A stretch of DNA of 64,000 nt, from assembly GCA_937862735.1 (NCBI GenBank), contig CALMDH010000190.1:1-64000 (forward strand). The letters run 5' to 3'. The DNA is from M0108 sp937862735 (GTDB taxonomy: Bacteria > Pseudomonadota > Gammaproteobacteria > Chromatiales > Chromatiaceae). Positions within the stretch are counted from its first letter, which is position 1. The number at the start of each line of letters is the position of its first letter. The position numbers and the translations under genes are program-made. Under the pieces are notes generated by a model. The model was not told where the DNA came from. It saw only the letters and a list, made by a program, of their open reading frames with translations, and did no database searches. Positions 15,318-23,917 of the stretch are shown here, one piece after another.

Positions 15318-17249
15318 TTGGCTTCCCCCCCACACGCATCCCAGTCCCGTCCCGGGCCACGCCCGCTGTGGACCTTTCACGGCGGCCTGCATCTGCCCGA
15401 TGAGAAGGCCCTGTCCAGCGGGGTCCCCCTCGCCACCGCGCCCCTCTCGCCCTTGCTCGTCATCCCCCTCCAGCAGCACATCGGCGCCCCGGCCAAGCCG
15501 TTGGTCGGCGTCGGTGACCGGGTGGGCAAGGGCCAGTTGATCGGTGAGGCCCAGGGGGCCATGAGCGCCACGGTCCATGCCCCTAGCTCCGGGACCGTGG
15601 TCGCCATCGAGGAACGCCCCGTCCCCCATGCCTCCGGGCTCAGCGCCCCCTGCATCCTCATCGAGACCGACGGCCGGGATGCCTGGGCCGAGCTCCCCCC
15701 GCCCCTGGGTCCCAGGCCCGACCCGGAGGCCTTGCGGGAGCGTATCCGCTGGGCGGGCATCGTCGGCCTGGGGGGGGCCGCCTTTCCCAGCAGCGTCAAG
15801 CTGCGCGTCCCCGCCGGCCAGCGCATCCACACCCTGATCCTCAATGGCGCCGAGTGCGAGCCCTACATCACCTGTGACGATCGCCTGATGCGGGACCGAC
15901 CCGGCCGCATCCTCGCCGGCGTGCGCCTGCTGCGGGACCTGCTCCAGGCGGAGGCGTGCCTGATCGCCGTCGAGGACAACAAACCCGAGGCGATCGCCGC
16001 CCTGCGTCAGGCCCTGGCCACGGGGGAGGACCTGTACGGCATCGAGCTGGTCGTCATCCCCACCCTCTACCCCTCCGGTGGGGAGAAGCAGCTCATCCGC
16101 ATCCTCACCGGCAAGGAGGTCCCCAGCCGCGGTATCCCCGCCCAGATCGGCATCCTCTGCCAGAACATCGCCACCGCCGCCGCCATCGCCGAGGCCGCCG
16201 AGGAGGGCAAGCCCCTGATCTCGCGGATCATCACCCTCACCGGGCGCGCCATGGGCCAGCCCCGGAACCTGGAGGTGGCCCTCGGGACCCCGATCAAGGA
16301 CCTGCTTGCCCTGGCCGGTGGCCTGGGGTCGGGGCTGCGGCAGTTGCTGATCGGCGGCCCCATGATGGGCTTCGCCTGCGACGACCTGGGCATGCCGGTC
16401 ACCAAGGGGGTGAACTGCCTGCTGGCCCTGAGCGCGGCCGAGGCCCCGGACCCGGGGCCGGCCCTGGCCTGCATCCGCTGCGGCGCCTGCGCCGAGGCCT
16501 GCCCCGCCAGCCTGCTACCCCAGCAGCTCTACTGGCACGCCCGCGCCCGCGATCTGGACCAGGCGCGCGCCTACCACCTGTTCGACTGCATCGAGTGCGG
16601 CTGTTGCGCGGTGGTCTGTCCCTCTCATATCCCGCTGGTCCAGTACTATCGCTTCGCCAAGACCGAGTGCTTGGCCCAGGAGCGGGAGAAGCGCCAGGCC
16701 GAGCACGCCCGCCAGCGCCACGAGGCCAAGACCGCCCGGCTGGAGCGGCTGGAAGAGGAGCGCAAGGCCAACCTGCGCAAGAAGAAGGAGGCCCTGGCGG
16801 AGAAGCCGGCGCCTGCCCGCGCTTCGGCGTCCGCGCCTGCGGCGGCGGCGCGGACCATGCCACTAGCTGACGCGAGCGCTCCGGCTGACTCCGCGCCAGT
16901 CCTCCCGGCGGGGGGCGGAGCCGGATCCGGGGCTGGCGAACCAGGCGCACCCTCCGGCACCGTCACAGCCCTGGCGGGCAGCCCAGGCAACCCAGGCACC
17001 CCAGGCACCCCAGGCGCTCCAGGCACCCCGACCGCGGATACCTCCGCCGTGGACCCGAAAAAGGCCGCCATCGCCGCCGCCCTCCAGCGCGCGGCGGAGA
17101 AGAAGGCGGCCCTGGCCCGTCAGGGCCAGGCCCCGAAAAACACCGCGGACCTGACGCCGGCCCAACGGCGCCAGGTGGAGGCCGCCGAGGCGCGCCGGCG
17201 TGAACTCCAGGCGGCCGAGAGCGCCTCATCCGGGAGGGAGCAGCCATGA
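15318..17249 (+). CDS. rnfC: Rnf complex NADH-binding subunit C, with Ala/Pro/Gly-rich tail
   Basis: A 643-residue peripheral subunit that carries the NADH/FMN-binding domain and two 4Fe-4S clusters. Conserved blocks are FHGGLHLP near the start, GLGGAAFPSSVKL, NGAECEPYITCDDRLM and GGEKQLIR, then the clusters CIRCGACAEACP and CIECGCCAVVCP. A long basic/acidic coiled coil follows (REKRQAEHARQRHEAKTARL). The last ~130 residues are low-complexity and include a collagen-like run, GNPGTPGTPGAPGTP. Variable repetitive tails are usual in gammaproteobacterial RnfC but this version is distinctive. The start is TTG at 15318 with GAGGGAG upstream; no ATG fits. It overlaps rnfD by 4 bases. Confidence 0.93.
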   Translation: MASPPHASQSRPGPRPLWTFHGGLHLPDEKALSSGVPLATAPLSPLLVIPLQQHIGAPAKPLVGVGDRVGKGQLIGEAQGAMSATVHAPSSGTVVAIEERPVPHASGLSAPCILIETDGRDAWAELPPPLGPRPDPEALRERIRWAGIVGLGGAAFPSSVKLRVPAGQRIHTLILNGAECEPYITCDDRLMRDRPGRILAGVRLLRDLLQAEACLIAVEDNKPEAIAALRQALATGEDLYGIELVVIPTLYPSGGEKQLIRILTGKEVPSRGIPAQIGILCQNIATAAAIAEAAEEGKPLISRIITLTGRAMGQPRNLEVALGTPIKDLLALAGGLGSGLRQLLIGGPMMGFACDDLGMPVTKGVNCLLALSAAEAPDPGPALACIRCGACAEACPASLLPQQLYWHARARDLDQARAYHLFDCIECGCCAVVCPSHIPLVQYYRFAKTECLAQEREKRQAEHARQRHEAKTARLERLEEERKANLRKKKEALAEKPAPARASASAPAAAARTMPLADASAPADSAPVLPAGGGAGSGAGEPGAPSGTVTALAGSPGNPGTPGTPGAPGTPTADTSAVDPKKAAIAAALQRAAEKKAALARQGQAPKNTADLTPAQRRQVEAAEARRRELQAAESASSGREQP

Positions 17250-18310
17250 GCGGCGGTATCGTCATCTCCTCGCCCTTCGCCGGGCGCCTCAACCGCACCG
17301 ACCGCCTGATGCTCCAGGTCATCCTGGCCCTGATCCCGGGGACCCTGGCCATGGTCTGGTACTTCGGTTGGGGGGTCCTGATCAACATGGCCCTGGCCAG
17401 CGCCTTCGCCCTGGGCTGCGAGGCCCTGGTGATGCGGCTGCGCGGCCGCCCGATCCTGCCGGCCATCGGCGACCTCAGCGCCCTGGTCACCGCCCTGCTC
17501 TTCGCCATCACCGTGCCGCCGACCCTGCCCTGGTGGCTGACCTTCCTCGGCATCGCCTTCGCCATCTTTATCGTCAAGCAGCTCTATGGCGGTCTGGGTT
17601 ACAACCCCTTCAACCCGGCGATGGCGGGCTACGTCTTCCTGCTGGTCTCCTATCCCGTCGAGATGACCAACTGGCTGGCGCCGGCGATCCCGGAGGTCCT
17701 GGCGGCTCATGACCTGGCCACCCTGTCCTTCGTCGATTCCCTGCGCCTGATCCTCACCGGTACCCTGCCCCCGGGCCTGACCTGGGATGCGGTCAGCGCG
17801 GCCACGCCCCTGGATGAGATGTTCTCCCAGCTCGATCACAACAGCACCATCCCGGAGATTCTTCAAAGCCCCCTCTGGGGGGACTTCGGCGGGCGTGGCT
17901 GGGAGTGGGTGGGCAACTGGTTCCTTCTCGGCGGCCTGTGGATGATCTGGCGCGGCGTCATCAGTTGGCGCATCCCGGTGGCGGTGCTGGCCGGTATCCT
18001 CTTGCCGGCGGGGCTCTTCTGGCTCTTCGATCCCCAGGCCTTCCCCTTCCCGGCCTTCCATATCTTCGCCGGTGGCACCATCCTCGGTGCCTTCTTCATC
18101 GCCACGGACCCTGTCACGGCCTGCACCACGCCCAAGGGCCAGTTAATTTACGGGGCCGCCATCGGCTTTATCACCTTTGTTATCCGTCACTGGGGCGGCT
18201 ATCCGGATGCGGTGGCCTTCGCTGTATTGCTGATGAATATCGCCGCCCCCATGATCGACCACTACACCCAGCCCCGGGTCTTTGGCCACGGCCGGAGGGA
18301 GGAGACATGA
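17246..18310 (+). CDS. rnfD: Rnf complex membrane subunit D
   Basis: A 354-residue membrane subunit related to NqrB. It has several long hydrophobic helices and the conserved GYNPFNPAMAGYVFLLVSYP segment. NqrB/RnfD proteins carry a covalent FMN through a phosphoester on a Thr in an SGAT-like motif; the candidate region here is DAVSAATPLDE (about residues 181-191), which resembles the D...ATPL version seen in RnfD. It begins with ATGA overlapping the rnfC stop and ends with ATGA into rnfG, which shows tight translational coupling. Confidence 0.95.
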   Translation: MSGGIVISSPFAGRLNRTDRLMLQVILALIPGTLAMVWYFGWGVLINMALASAFALGCEALVMRLRGRPILPAIGDLSALVTALLFAITVPPTLPWWLTFLGIAFAIFIVKQLYGGLGYNPFNPAMAGYVFLLVSYPVEMTNWLAPAIPEVLAAHDLATLSFVDSLRLILTGTLPPGLTWDAVSAATPLDEMFSQLDHNSTIPEILQSPLWGDFGGRGWEWVGNWFLLGGLWMIWRGVISWRIPVAVLAGILLPAGLFWLFDPQAFPFPAFHIFAGGTILGAFFIATDPVTACTTPKGQLIYGAAIGFITFVIRHWGGYPDAVAFAVLLMNIAAPMIDHYTQPRVFGHGRREET

Positions 18311-18978
18311 TCAATAAGCCCGTTCTCGTCGCCGGGGGCATCCTCGGCGCCTTCGCCATCGCCGGCGTTGGCCTGGTGGTGCTCACCAATACCCTGACCG
18401 CCGACCGGGTCGCCACGAATCAGCGCGAGGCCATGCTCGACAAGTTCCGGGCCATCCTCCCCGCCGAACCGGAGAGCGGCGCCCCGCTGATGGACAACGA
18501 TCCCCTCCAGGATCGCATCCAGGTCAGCGCCCCGGACCTGCTCGGCGCCCCGAGCACCGAGGTCTACCGGGTGCGCCAGGCCGGCCAGCCGGTCGCGGTC
18601 ATCCTCACCCCCGTGGTCCCCGATGGCTATTCGGGGCCCATCCGCCTGCTGGTCTCGGTCAAGACCGATGGCACCCTGGGCGGGGTGCGGGTCATCGAGC
18701 ATCATGAGACCCCAGGTCTCGGGGACAAGATCGAGGAACGCAAGAACGACTGGATCAAGGTCCAGTTCGACGGCAAGGGCCTGGGCCAGCCGGCGGAGGA
18801 ACGCTGGCTGGTGAAGCGTGACGGCGGGGACTTCGATCAATTCACCGGCGCGACCATTACGCCCCGCTCCATCGTCAAGGCGGTGAAGAATTCCCTCAAG
18901 TTCGTCGCCCGCGAGGGCGCGGCCCTCTACGACCGTCCCGCCCTGGCCGCCGATGCGACGGGTAAGGAGGCCTCCTGA
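18307..18978 (+). CDS. rnfG: Rnf complex flavoprotein subunit G
   Basis: A 223-residue subunit with one N-terminal membrane helix (about residues 9-30) and an extracytoplasmic FMN-binding domain. The flavinylation motif is visible as FTGATITP near residue 180; the second Thr in [ST]GAT.T accepts FMN in RnfG and NqrC. HETPGLGDKIE is another family block. An ApbE-type flavin transferase would be needed and is not in this window. The gene starts within the rnfD stop (ATGA) and its own stop overlaps the rnfE ATG by one base. Confidence 0.95.
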   Translation: MINKPVLVAGGILGAFAIAGVGLVVLTNTLTADRVATNQREAMLDKFRAILPAEPESGAPLMDNDPLQDRIQVSAPDLLGAPSTEVYRVRQAGQPVAVILTPVVPDGYSGPIRLLVSVKTDGTLGGVRVIEHHETPGLGDKIEERKNDWIKVQFDGKGLGQPAEERWLVKRDGGDFDQFTGATITPRSIVKAVKNSLKFVAREGAALYDRPALAADATGKEAS

Positions 18979-19685
18979 TGGCGAATCCCTCCTATGGGTC
19001 CCTCATCGGTGATGGCCTCTGGCGCCAGAATCAGGCCCTGGTCGCCCTCCTGGGCCTCTGCCCCCTCATGGCCACCACCACCTCGGCGACCAATGGCCTG
19101 GGCATGGGGCTGGCGACCACCACGGTGCTGATCCTTTCCAACCTGGTCATCTCCCTGATCCGCAACCTGGTGAGTCCGGTCGTCCGCCTGCCGGTGTTCG
19201 TGCTGGTCATCGCCGCCTTCGTCACGGCGGTCGAACTGGTGATGCAGGCCTATTTCTACGAACTCTACCTGGTCCTCGGGCTCTTCATCCCCCTCATCGT
19301 CACCAACTGCATGATCCTTGGCCGCGCCGAGGCCTTCGCCTCCCGCCACGCCCTGGCCCCCGCCCTGGTGGATGGCCTGGCGATGGGCATCGGCTTCACC
19401 CTGGCCCTGACGCTACTGGGCGCCATCCGGGAGTTCCTGGGCCAGGGTACCCTCTTCTACCAGGCCGATCTCCTCTTTGGGGAGGCCGCCAGCCTCCTGA
19501 GCCTATCGATGGGCGAGGGTTTCCACGGCGCCCTGCTCGCGATCCTGCCGCCCGGGGCCTTCATTGCCCTGGGTCTGTTGATCGCGCTGAAGAATGTGAT
19601 CGACAAGGCCCTGGCGCGCCGCAAGGCCGCGTCCGCCCTGAGGGCCGCCGTCGGTCCGCAAGGGGGCCTGGCTGTCGGCGGGTGA
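18978..19685 (+). CDS. rnfE: Rnf complex membrane subunit E
   Basis: A 235-residue membrane subunit paralogous to RnfA, with six hydrophobic helices. Conserved segments are ALVALLGLCPLMATTTSATN and LIVTNCMILGRAEAFAS, each with a Cys expected to bind the shared intramembrane iron-sulfur cluster. It is the last gene of the operon. In many gammaproteobacteria rnfE is followed by nth (endonuclease III); here it is followed by a phosphatase gene after 212 bases and nth is absent. A CTGGCC...GGCCAG hairpin starts about 23 bases after the stop, without a T-run. Confidence 0.95.
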   Translation: MANPSYGSLIGDGLWRQNQALVALLGLCPLMATTTSATNGLGMGLATTTVLILSNLVISLIRNLVSPVVRLPVFVLVIAAFVTAVELVMQAYFYELYLVLGLFIPLIVTNCMILGRAEAFASRHALAPALVDGLAMGIGFTLALTLLGAIREFLGQGTLFYQADLLFGEAASLLSLSMGEGFHGALLAILPPGAFIALGLLIALKNVIDKALARRKAASALRAAVGPQGGLAVGG

Positions 19686-19793
19686 GGAGGCTCTCCGCTC
19701 TCACCGCTGGCCCGGTAACTGGCCAGCCATGGTTGAGCTCCCTCCTCGATGCCCGTTCCGGTCGTTAATCAGTGGATGCTGATGGATGCTTTC

Positions 19794-19815
19794 TCGGTCA
19801 GTCGGTCAGTCGGTC
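19794..19815. repeat. Short tandem repeat, 8-bp unit TCGGTCAG, 2.75 copies
   Basis: The unit TCGGTCAG is repeated exactly at 19794-19801 and 19802-19809 and partly at 19810-19815. Just before it, around 19772-19791, GGATGCTGAT is followed by another GGATGCT, a second small tandem duplication. Both lie upstream of the most likely phosphatase start. Confidence 0.8.
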
Positions 19816-19897
19816 GCCGATGGAAGGGGGATGGCAATCGGGTAAGGGCCCTACCCAAGGTCCGGCCTTGGGCTTGGCCTTAGGCTTGGGCCTGGGG

Positions 19898-21505
19898 ATG
19901 CGTCGGTTGAGCCCCTTTCTGGGGCTGATCCTGGCGGGGGTGCTCAGCCTTGTCCCGATGCTGGGGGTGGCCAGCCCGGCGGAACCCGCCCCCGTGGCCG
20001 CGCCCGCCCCCGTGCCCGCGCCCATGCCGGTCAGGCATCTCATCCTCTTCATCGGCGATGGCCGCAACCTCGCCGATGACATCGCCACCAGCCGTTATCT
20101 CTTCGGACACGACGCGGGTCTCTCCTACCAGCGCCTGCCCTACCAGGGTCAGGTGGCGACCTGGGACGTCACCACCTACGACCGGTACGCGGCCGAGGCG
20201 GGCGCGGCGCCCTATGATCCCCAGGCCATCGAGCCCCGGCTGGGCTATGACTGGACCCTGGGCGGCCGGGCGTCCTATCCCCGGGATGATCCTCCTACCG
20301 CCGGTGATTATTTTCTCTCCCTCCCGAATCCCTTCGCCACGGACTCCGCCGCCGCCGCCACGGCCATGGTCACCGGCCATAAGACCGTGAAGGGTGCCAT
20401 CGCCTGGGGAACCGGGACCGCCGGGGAGGGTCTCGGGGGGCCCTTGCCCACCCTCGCGGAATTGCTGCGCGCCCATTTGGGCTTTGCCATCGGCATCGTC
20501 AGCACCGTGCCCTTCAGCCACGCGACGCCCGCGGCCCTGGTCAGCCATGGTCCCCGCCGCGATGATTATCCGGCCCTGGCCGCCCAGATCCTCGGCGAGA
20601 CGCGTCCGGAGGTCGTCATCGGCGGCGGTTTTCCGGGGCACTCTGGTATCGCGTCCTTCAAGTACCTCTCCCGGGAGACCCATGCCCAGGTCAAGGCCGA
20701 CCCGGCCTACCTGATGGTGGAACGTCAGCCCGGAGTCGATGGCGCGGTCAGTCTGCTAGAGGCGGCACAAGCTGCGGCCAGCACCGGCCGGAAGCTGTTC
20801 GGCCTCTTTGGCGGGCCCCAGGGCAACTTCGAGTCACCGCTGGCCCATGACTTGCCTGGCACGCCCCTCCTGACCCGGGCCACCGTCGAGAACCCCCTCC
20901 TCAAGGACGCCGTGCTCGCCGCCCTGCGGGTCCTGACGCAGGACCCCGATGGTCTCTTCCTCCTGGCGGAGCAGGGCGACATCGACTGGGCCAACCATGC
21001 CAATGACTACCAACGCATGATCGGCACCGTCTGGGACCTGCACAAGGCCGTTCAGACCGTCATCGACTACGTCAACCGGCCGGGAGACGGGATGACCTGG
21101 GAGAACACCCTGCTGCTGGTCGCCTCGGATCACGCCACCGGCTATACCCGCCTCATCATCCCCCTGGGACCCGGGGATCTGCCGCGACAGGCGGGTGCGG
21201 GGGCCTGTGGTTACGATAGTCGCGAACCCTGCACCTATCCCGATGGGGAGGTGAGCTATGGAGCCACCAACCATACCAACGAACCCGTCCCCCTCTATGC
21301 CGCCGGCACGGCGGCCGCCCCCCTGCTCAGCGCCGTCGAGGGCACCTGGTACCCCGGTACCGACCTCATCGACAACACCCAGCTCTTTCACGTCATGGCC
21401 GCCGCCGCGGGCCTGCCCCAGGTCTCGCCCTTGAAGCTGAAGGCCGTGGCGCCGGCCATCCCCGCGACGCCGCTGGCCACGCCCCAGGAGTCCGTCGGAC
21501 ACTGA
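19898..21505 (+). CDS. Exported alkaline phosphatase (PhoA-type superfamily)
   Basis: A 535-residue periplasmic phosphomonoesterase. The metal-binding and nucleophile signatures of the alkaline phosphatase superfamily are present: FIGDGRN near residue 50 (metal-binding Asp), TDSAAAATAMVTG (nucleophilic Ser in DSA), QGDIDWANHANDY and SDHATGY with metal-binding Asp/His. The first motif is GDGRN rather than the usual GDGMG. With the start at 19898 the protein begins with a standard Sec signal peptide (MRRLSPFLGLILAGVLSLVP, cleavage near GVASPA), then a Pro/Ala linker. Upstream in-frame starts exist at 19820 and 19772, but they add a Leu/Gly repeat before the signal peptide. It follows the rnf operon but has no obvious functional link. 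No Pho-box was recognised. Confidence 0.87.
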   Translation: MRRLSPFLGLILAGVLSLVPMLGVASPAEPAPVAAPAPVPAPMPVRHLILFIGDGRNLADDIATSRYLFGHDAGLSYQRLPYQGQVATWDVTTYDRYAAEAGAAPYDPQAIEPRLGYDWTLGGRASYPRDDPPTAGDYFLSLPNPFATDSAAAATAMVTGHKTVKGAIAWGTGTAGEGLGGPLPTLAELLRAHLGFAIGIVSTVPFSHATPAALVSHGPRRDDYPALAAQILGETRPEVVIGGGFPGHSGIASFKYLSRETHAQVKADPAYLMVERQPGVDGAVSLLEAAQAAASTGRKLFGLFGGPQGNFESPLAHDLPGTPLLTRATVENPLLKDAVLAALRVLTQDPDGLFLLAEQGDIDWANHANDYQRMIGTVWDLHKAVQTVIDYVNRPGDGMTWENTLLLVASDHATGYTRLIIPLGPGDLPRQAGAGACGYDSREPCTYPDGEVSYGATNHTNEPVPLYAAGTAAAPLLSAVEGTWYPGTDLIDNTQLFHVMAAAAGLPQVSPLKLKAVAPAIPATPLATPQESVGH

Positions 21506-21569
21506 GCACCGTCGAGATCCGACGCCAATCTTTAGACGTCCCCTTCCAGTTTTCACCGGCGATGGGGGA

Positions 21570-21669
21570 GGATCGGGTAGCCGCTGGCGGGGGTGTCGAC
21601 CGCAAGGAGGCGGTCGTCAAGCTACAGGGACGTATTCAGGTTGTCCCCTGCCAGGAGGCTACCCGATCC
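21570..21669. repeat. Palindromic intergenic repeat, copy 1
   Basis: A 100-base element between two plus-strand genes. Outer arms GGATCGGGTAGCC (21570-21582) and GGCTACCCGATCC (21657-21669) are perfectly complementary, followed inside by CTGGCGGGG/CCCCTGCCAG with one G-U pair and an inner hairpin with GACCGC/GCGGTC arms. The core (GGGGGTGTCGAC, then GTCGTCAAG, CTACAGGGAC and GTATTCA) is shared with the copy at 34790-34890, whereas the outer arms differ in sequence but keep their pairing. That pattern is typical of dispersed REP-like elements in gammaproteobacteria. Confidence 0.85.
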
Positions 21670-21768
21670 GGAAAACCGAAAATTGAGCTGCGATGACTAT
21701 AAGCCGTCCTCCCCTCGGGGCTGCCCTACCGCCCCGCTCAGTCCCACTTGCCGAAGAAGACCGCGCCA

Positions 21769-22326
21769 ATGAACTACACCACCATCATTGAGGAGCTGGG
21801 CAAGGCCAGTCTCTTCGATCTCTATCGTCTCAGCTCGGCGATCCATAACCAGCTCGAAGATCCGGCGCGCATCGCCGCAGTCAAACGCAACCTGCGGGTC
21901 GGGCAGACCCTGCGCTGGTTCGACAGTTCCGAAAATCGCCTGCACGAGGCAAAATTGCTGCGCCTTAACCGTACCCGGGCGGAGGTTCAGAACCTCGCCG
22001 ATGGCAAATACTGGAATGTCCTCTATGCCACCATCGACTTGGAGGGTCGGGATGTGGCCATCGCCCCGCAACAGCCGCGGAAGATGGACCGCAACAGCGT
22101 CAAGGTCGGCGATAACGTGGCCTTCAGGGACCGCCATGGCCAGGAACGTTTTGGCCGGGTGCTGAAACTCAACCCCAAGACCGCCTCGGTCCAGGTGGGA
22201 ACGCTACGCTGGCGGGTCGGCTACGGCCTCCTGGCGCCCGTGATCGATGGCCAGGCCGTGGCCGCCGCGGATCACCTGGCCCTGCCGGGCGAGTGGGTCG
22301 AGATCAGCGAGGAGGAGGATGACTGA
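21769..22326 (+). CDS. Conserved protein of unknown function with two SH3/KOW-like segments
   Basis: A 185-residue soluble protein that I cannot assign. A short helical N-terminus (TTIIEELGKASLFDLYRLSS) is followed by two similar beta-rich segments: LRVGQTLRWFDSSENRLHEA, ending in KYWNVLYATID, and VKVGDNVAFRDRHGQERFGR, ending in LRWRVGYGLLAPV. Both have the pattern VGD.V.F.....R..G.V..L.....V, like KOW/Tudor-type folds seen in nucleic-acid-binding or transcription proteins. The tail is acidic (EEEDD). The ATG at 21769 is preferred; a TTG at 21748 would add 7 residues. It lies between repeat copy 1 and a strong hairpin at 22454. Confidence 0.7.
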   Translation: MNYTTIIEELGKASLFDLYRLSSAIHNQLEDPARIAAVKRNLRVGQTLRWFDSSENRLHEAKLLRLNRTRAEVQNLADGKYWNVLYATIDLEGRDVAIAPQQPRKMDRNSVKVGDNVAFRDRHGQERFGRVLKLNPKTASVQVGTLRWRVGYGLLAPVIDGQAVAAADHLALPGEWVEISEEEDD

Positions 22327-22453
22327 TCGGGTGACGGGGGCTGGCCTGACCAGGCGTGACATGGGTGCGACGGCCCGCGCATCGGCAAACGAATGCGTAA
22401 TGAACCTGGCGATCCGCGGGGATGCTTAGGGAAAGGAGGTCGAGGCCCGGGGC

Positions 22454-22493
22454 CAGCGGGGTAACCCGGAACGGCGGTCCGGATTACCCGCTG
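22454..22493. terminator. Strong hairpin between convergent genes (bidirectional terminator candidate)
   Basis: Arms CAGCGGGGTAACCCGGA (22454-22470) and TCCGGATTACCCGCTG (22478-22493) pair over 15-16 bases with one bulge and a 7-base loop. It lies between the plus-strand gene ending at 22326 and the minus-strand symporter gene ending at 22504. There is no T-run on either side, so it may block read-through by structure alone. Confidence 0.5.
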
Positions 22494-22503
22494 GTGGGGT
22501 AAG

Positions 22504-23856
22504 TCATTTCAAGGTGCTGAAATAGCGTTCCGTCTCCTGCTTGATCACCTTGGACAGGAGCAGCAGGGCGATGAGGTTGGGGATGGCCATGAGGCCGTTG
22601 GCCAGGTCGGAGAAGTTCCAGACGAAGTCCAGTTGCATCACGGCGCCGATGACGACGACGCTGGTGAAGACCAGGCGGTAGCCATGAATGGCCCGGCGCA
22701 CCGCGCCGACACCACCGAAGGAATTGGTCAGGTACTCGATGGCCTTCTCGCCGTAGTAGCTCCAGCCGAGGATGGTCGAGAAGGCGAAGAGGGCGGTGGC
22801 GATGGCGACGATGAGCTCGCCGGTGTGGCCCAGGGTCTCGGCGAAGCTCTGGCTGGTGAGGCTGGCGGCGCCCACGCCCTGGGTCCAGGGGGTGGCGGTG
22901 AGGATGACCAGGGCCGTCATGGTGCAGACCACCAGAGTGTCGATGAAGGTCTGGGTCATGCTGACCAGGGCCTGCTTGACCGGGTCCTTGGTGCGGGCGG
23001 CGGCGGCGGCGATGGGGGCCGAGCCTAGGCCGGACTCGTTGGAGAAGACGCCGCGGGCCACGCCATAGCGGATGGCCGCCGCCACCGCCGCGCCGGCGAA
23101 ACCGCCCCCGGCGGCGATGGGGTTGAAGGCGTGATAGAAGATCAGGGAGAGGGCGCCAGGGATCTCGCTGGCGTTCAGTGCCAGCACCACCAGGGAGGCG
23201 ATGACATAGCACAGGATCATGAAGGGCACCAGGAAGGAGGTGAAGTTGGCGATGGAGCGGATACCGCCGAGGATGACGATGCCGGTGAGCAGGGTCAGGA
23301 CGACGCCGGTGATCCAGGGCTCGATGCTGAAGGTGGAATGGAAGATGCCCGCGACGGCATTGGCCTGGGTCATGTTGCCGATGCCAAAGGTGGCGATGGC
23401 GGTGAAGAGGGCGAAGAACCAGGCCAGGACCGGGAGGTTGGCGCCCTTGGCCAGGTAGTACATGGGGCCTCCGCGCATGCCGAAGTCGCCACGCTCGCGG
23501 TATTTCTGGGCCAGCACCGCCTCGGAGTACTTGGTGGCCATGCCCACCAGGCCGGTCATCCACATCCAGAAGACGGCCCCCGGACCGCCCAGGGTGATGG
23601 CCGTCGCCACGCCGACGATATTGCCGATACCCACCGTGGCCGCCAGGGCTGTCATCAGGGCGCCGAAGTGGCTGATATCGCCCTCATGCCCATGGTCCTT
23701 TTCCAGGATCAGCCGAAAGGCGTGACCCAGGGCGCGGAATTGCATGCCACGCAGCAGGAAGGTCAGATAGAGGCCGGTGCCGACCAGCAGGATCAGCATG
23801 GGCGGGCCCCAGACCCAGCCCGAGAGGGTGGAAATCAGCGATTCGATGCTTTGCAT
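22504..23856 (-). CDS. Sodium:alanine/glycine symporter (AGCS family)
   Basis: A 450-residue membrane transporter with about ten hydrophobic helices. Typical AGCS signatures are FGALMTALAATVGIGNIVGV, GPGAVFWMWMTGLVGMATKY, YRERGDFGMRGGPMYYLAKG and VFSNESGLGSAPIAAAAA. The family takes up alanine or glycine with sodium. It is the last gene of a minus-strand train and lies 61 bases after the ArsR-family gene. Its place behind a sensor kinase, a response regulator and a redox-type repressor is unusual for a housekeeping amino-acid importer and raises the possibility of regulated expression, but the substrate cannot be told from sequence. Confidence 0.93.
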   Translation of the reverse strand: MQSIESLISTLSGWVWGPPMLILLVGTGLYLTFLLRGMQFRALGHAFRLILEKDHGHEGDISHFGALMTALAATVGIGNIVGVATAITLGGPGAVFWMWMTGLVGMATKYSEAVLAQKYRERGDFGMRGGPMYYLAKGANLPVLAWFFALFTAIATFGIGNMTQANAVAGIFHSTFSIEPWITGVVLTLLTGIVILGGIRSIANFTSFLVPFMILCYVIASLVVLALNASEIPGALSLIFYHAFNPIAAGGGFAGAAVAAAIRYGVARGVFSNESGLGSAPIAAAAARTKDPVKQALVSMTQTFIDTLVVCTMTALVILTATPWTQGVGAASLTSQSFAETLGHTGELIVAIATALFAFSTILGWSYYGEKAIEYLTNSFGGVGAVRRAIHGYRLVFTSVVVIGAVMQLDFVWNFSDLANGLMAIPNLIALLLLSKVIKQETERYFSTLK

Positions 23857-23917
23857 GGGCAGCCCCTAATGGCCTGGAAGGTGGAAACGGATGAAAGTCT
23901 TTGCCATGACTTTCACG

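Noticed and set aside
22676..22688. GGCGGTAG followed by CC, ops-like site for RfaH
   Set aside because: It lies inside the symporter gene on the antisense strand and does not match the final TG of the ops consensus.
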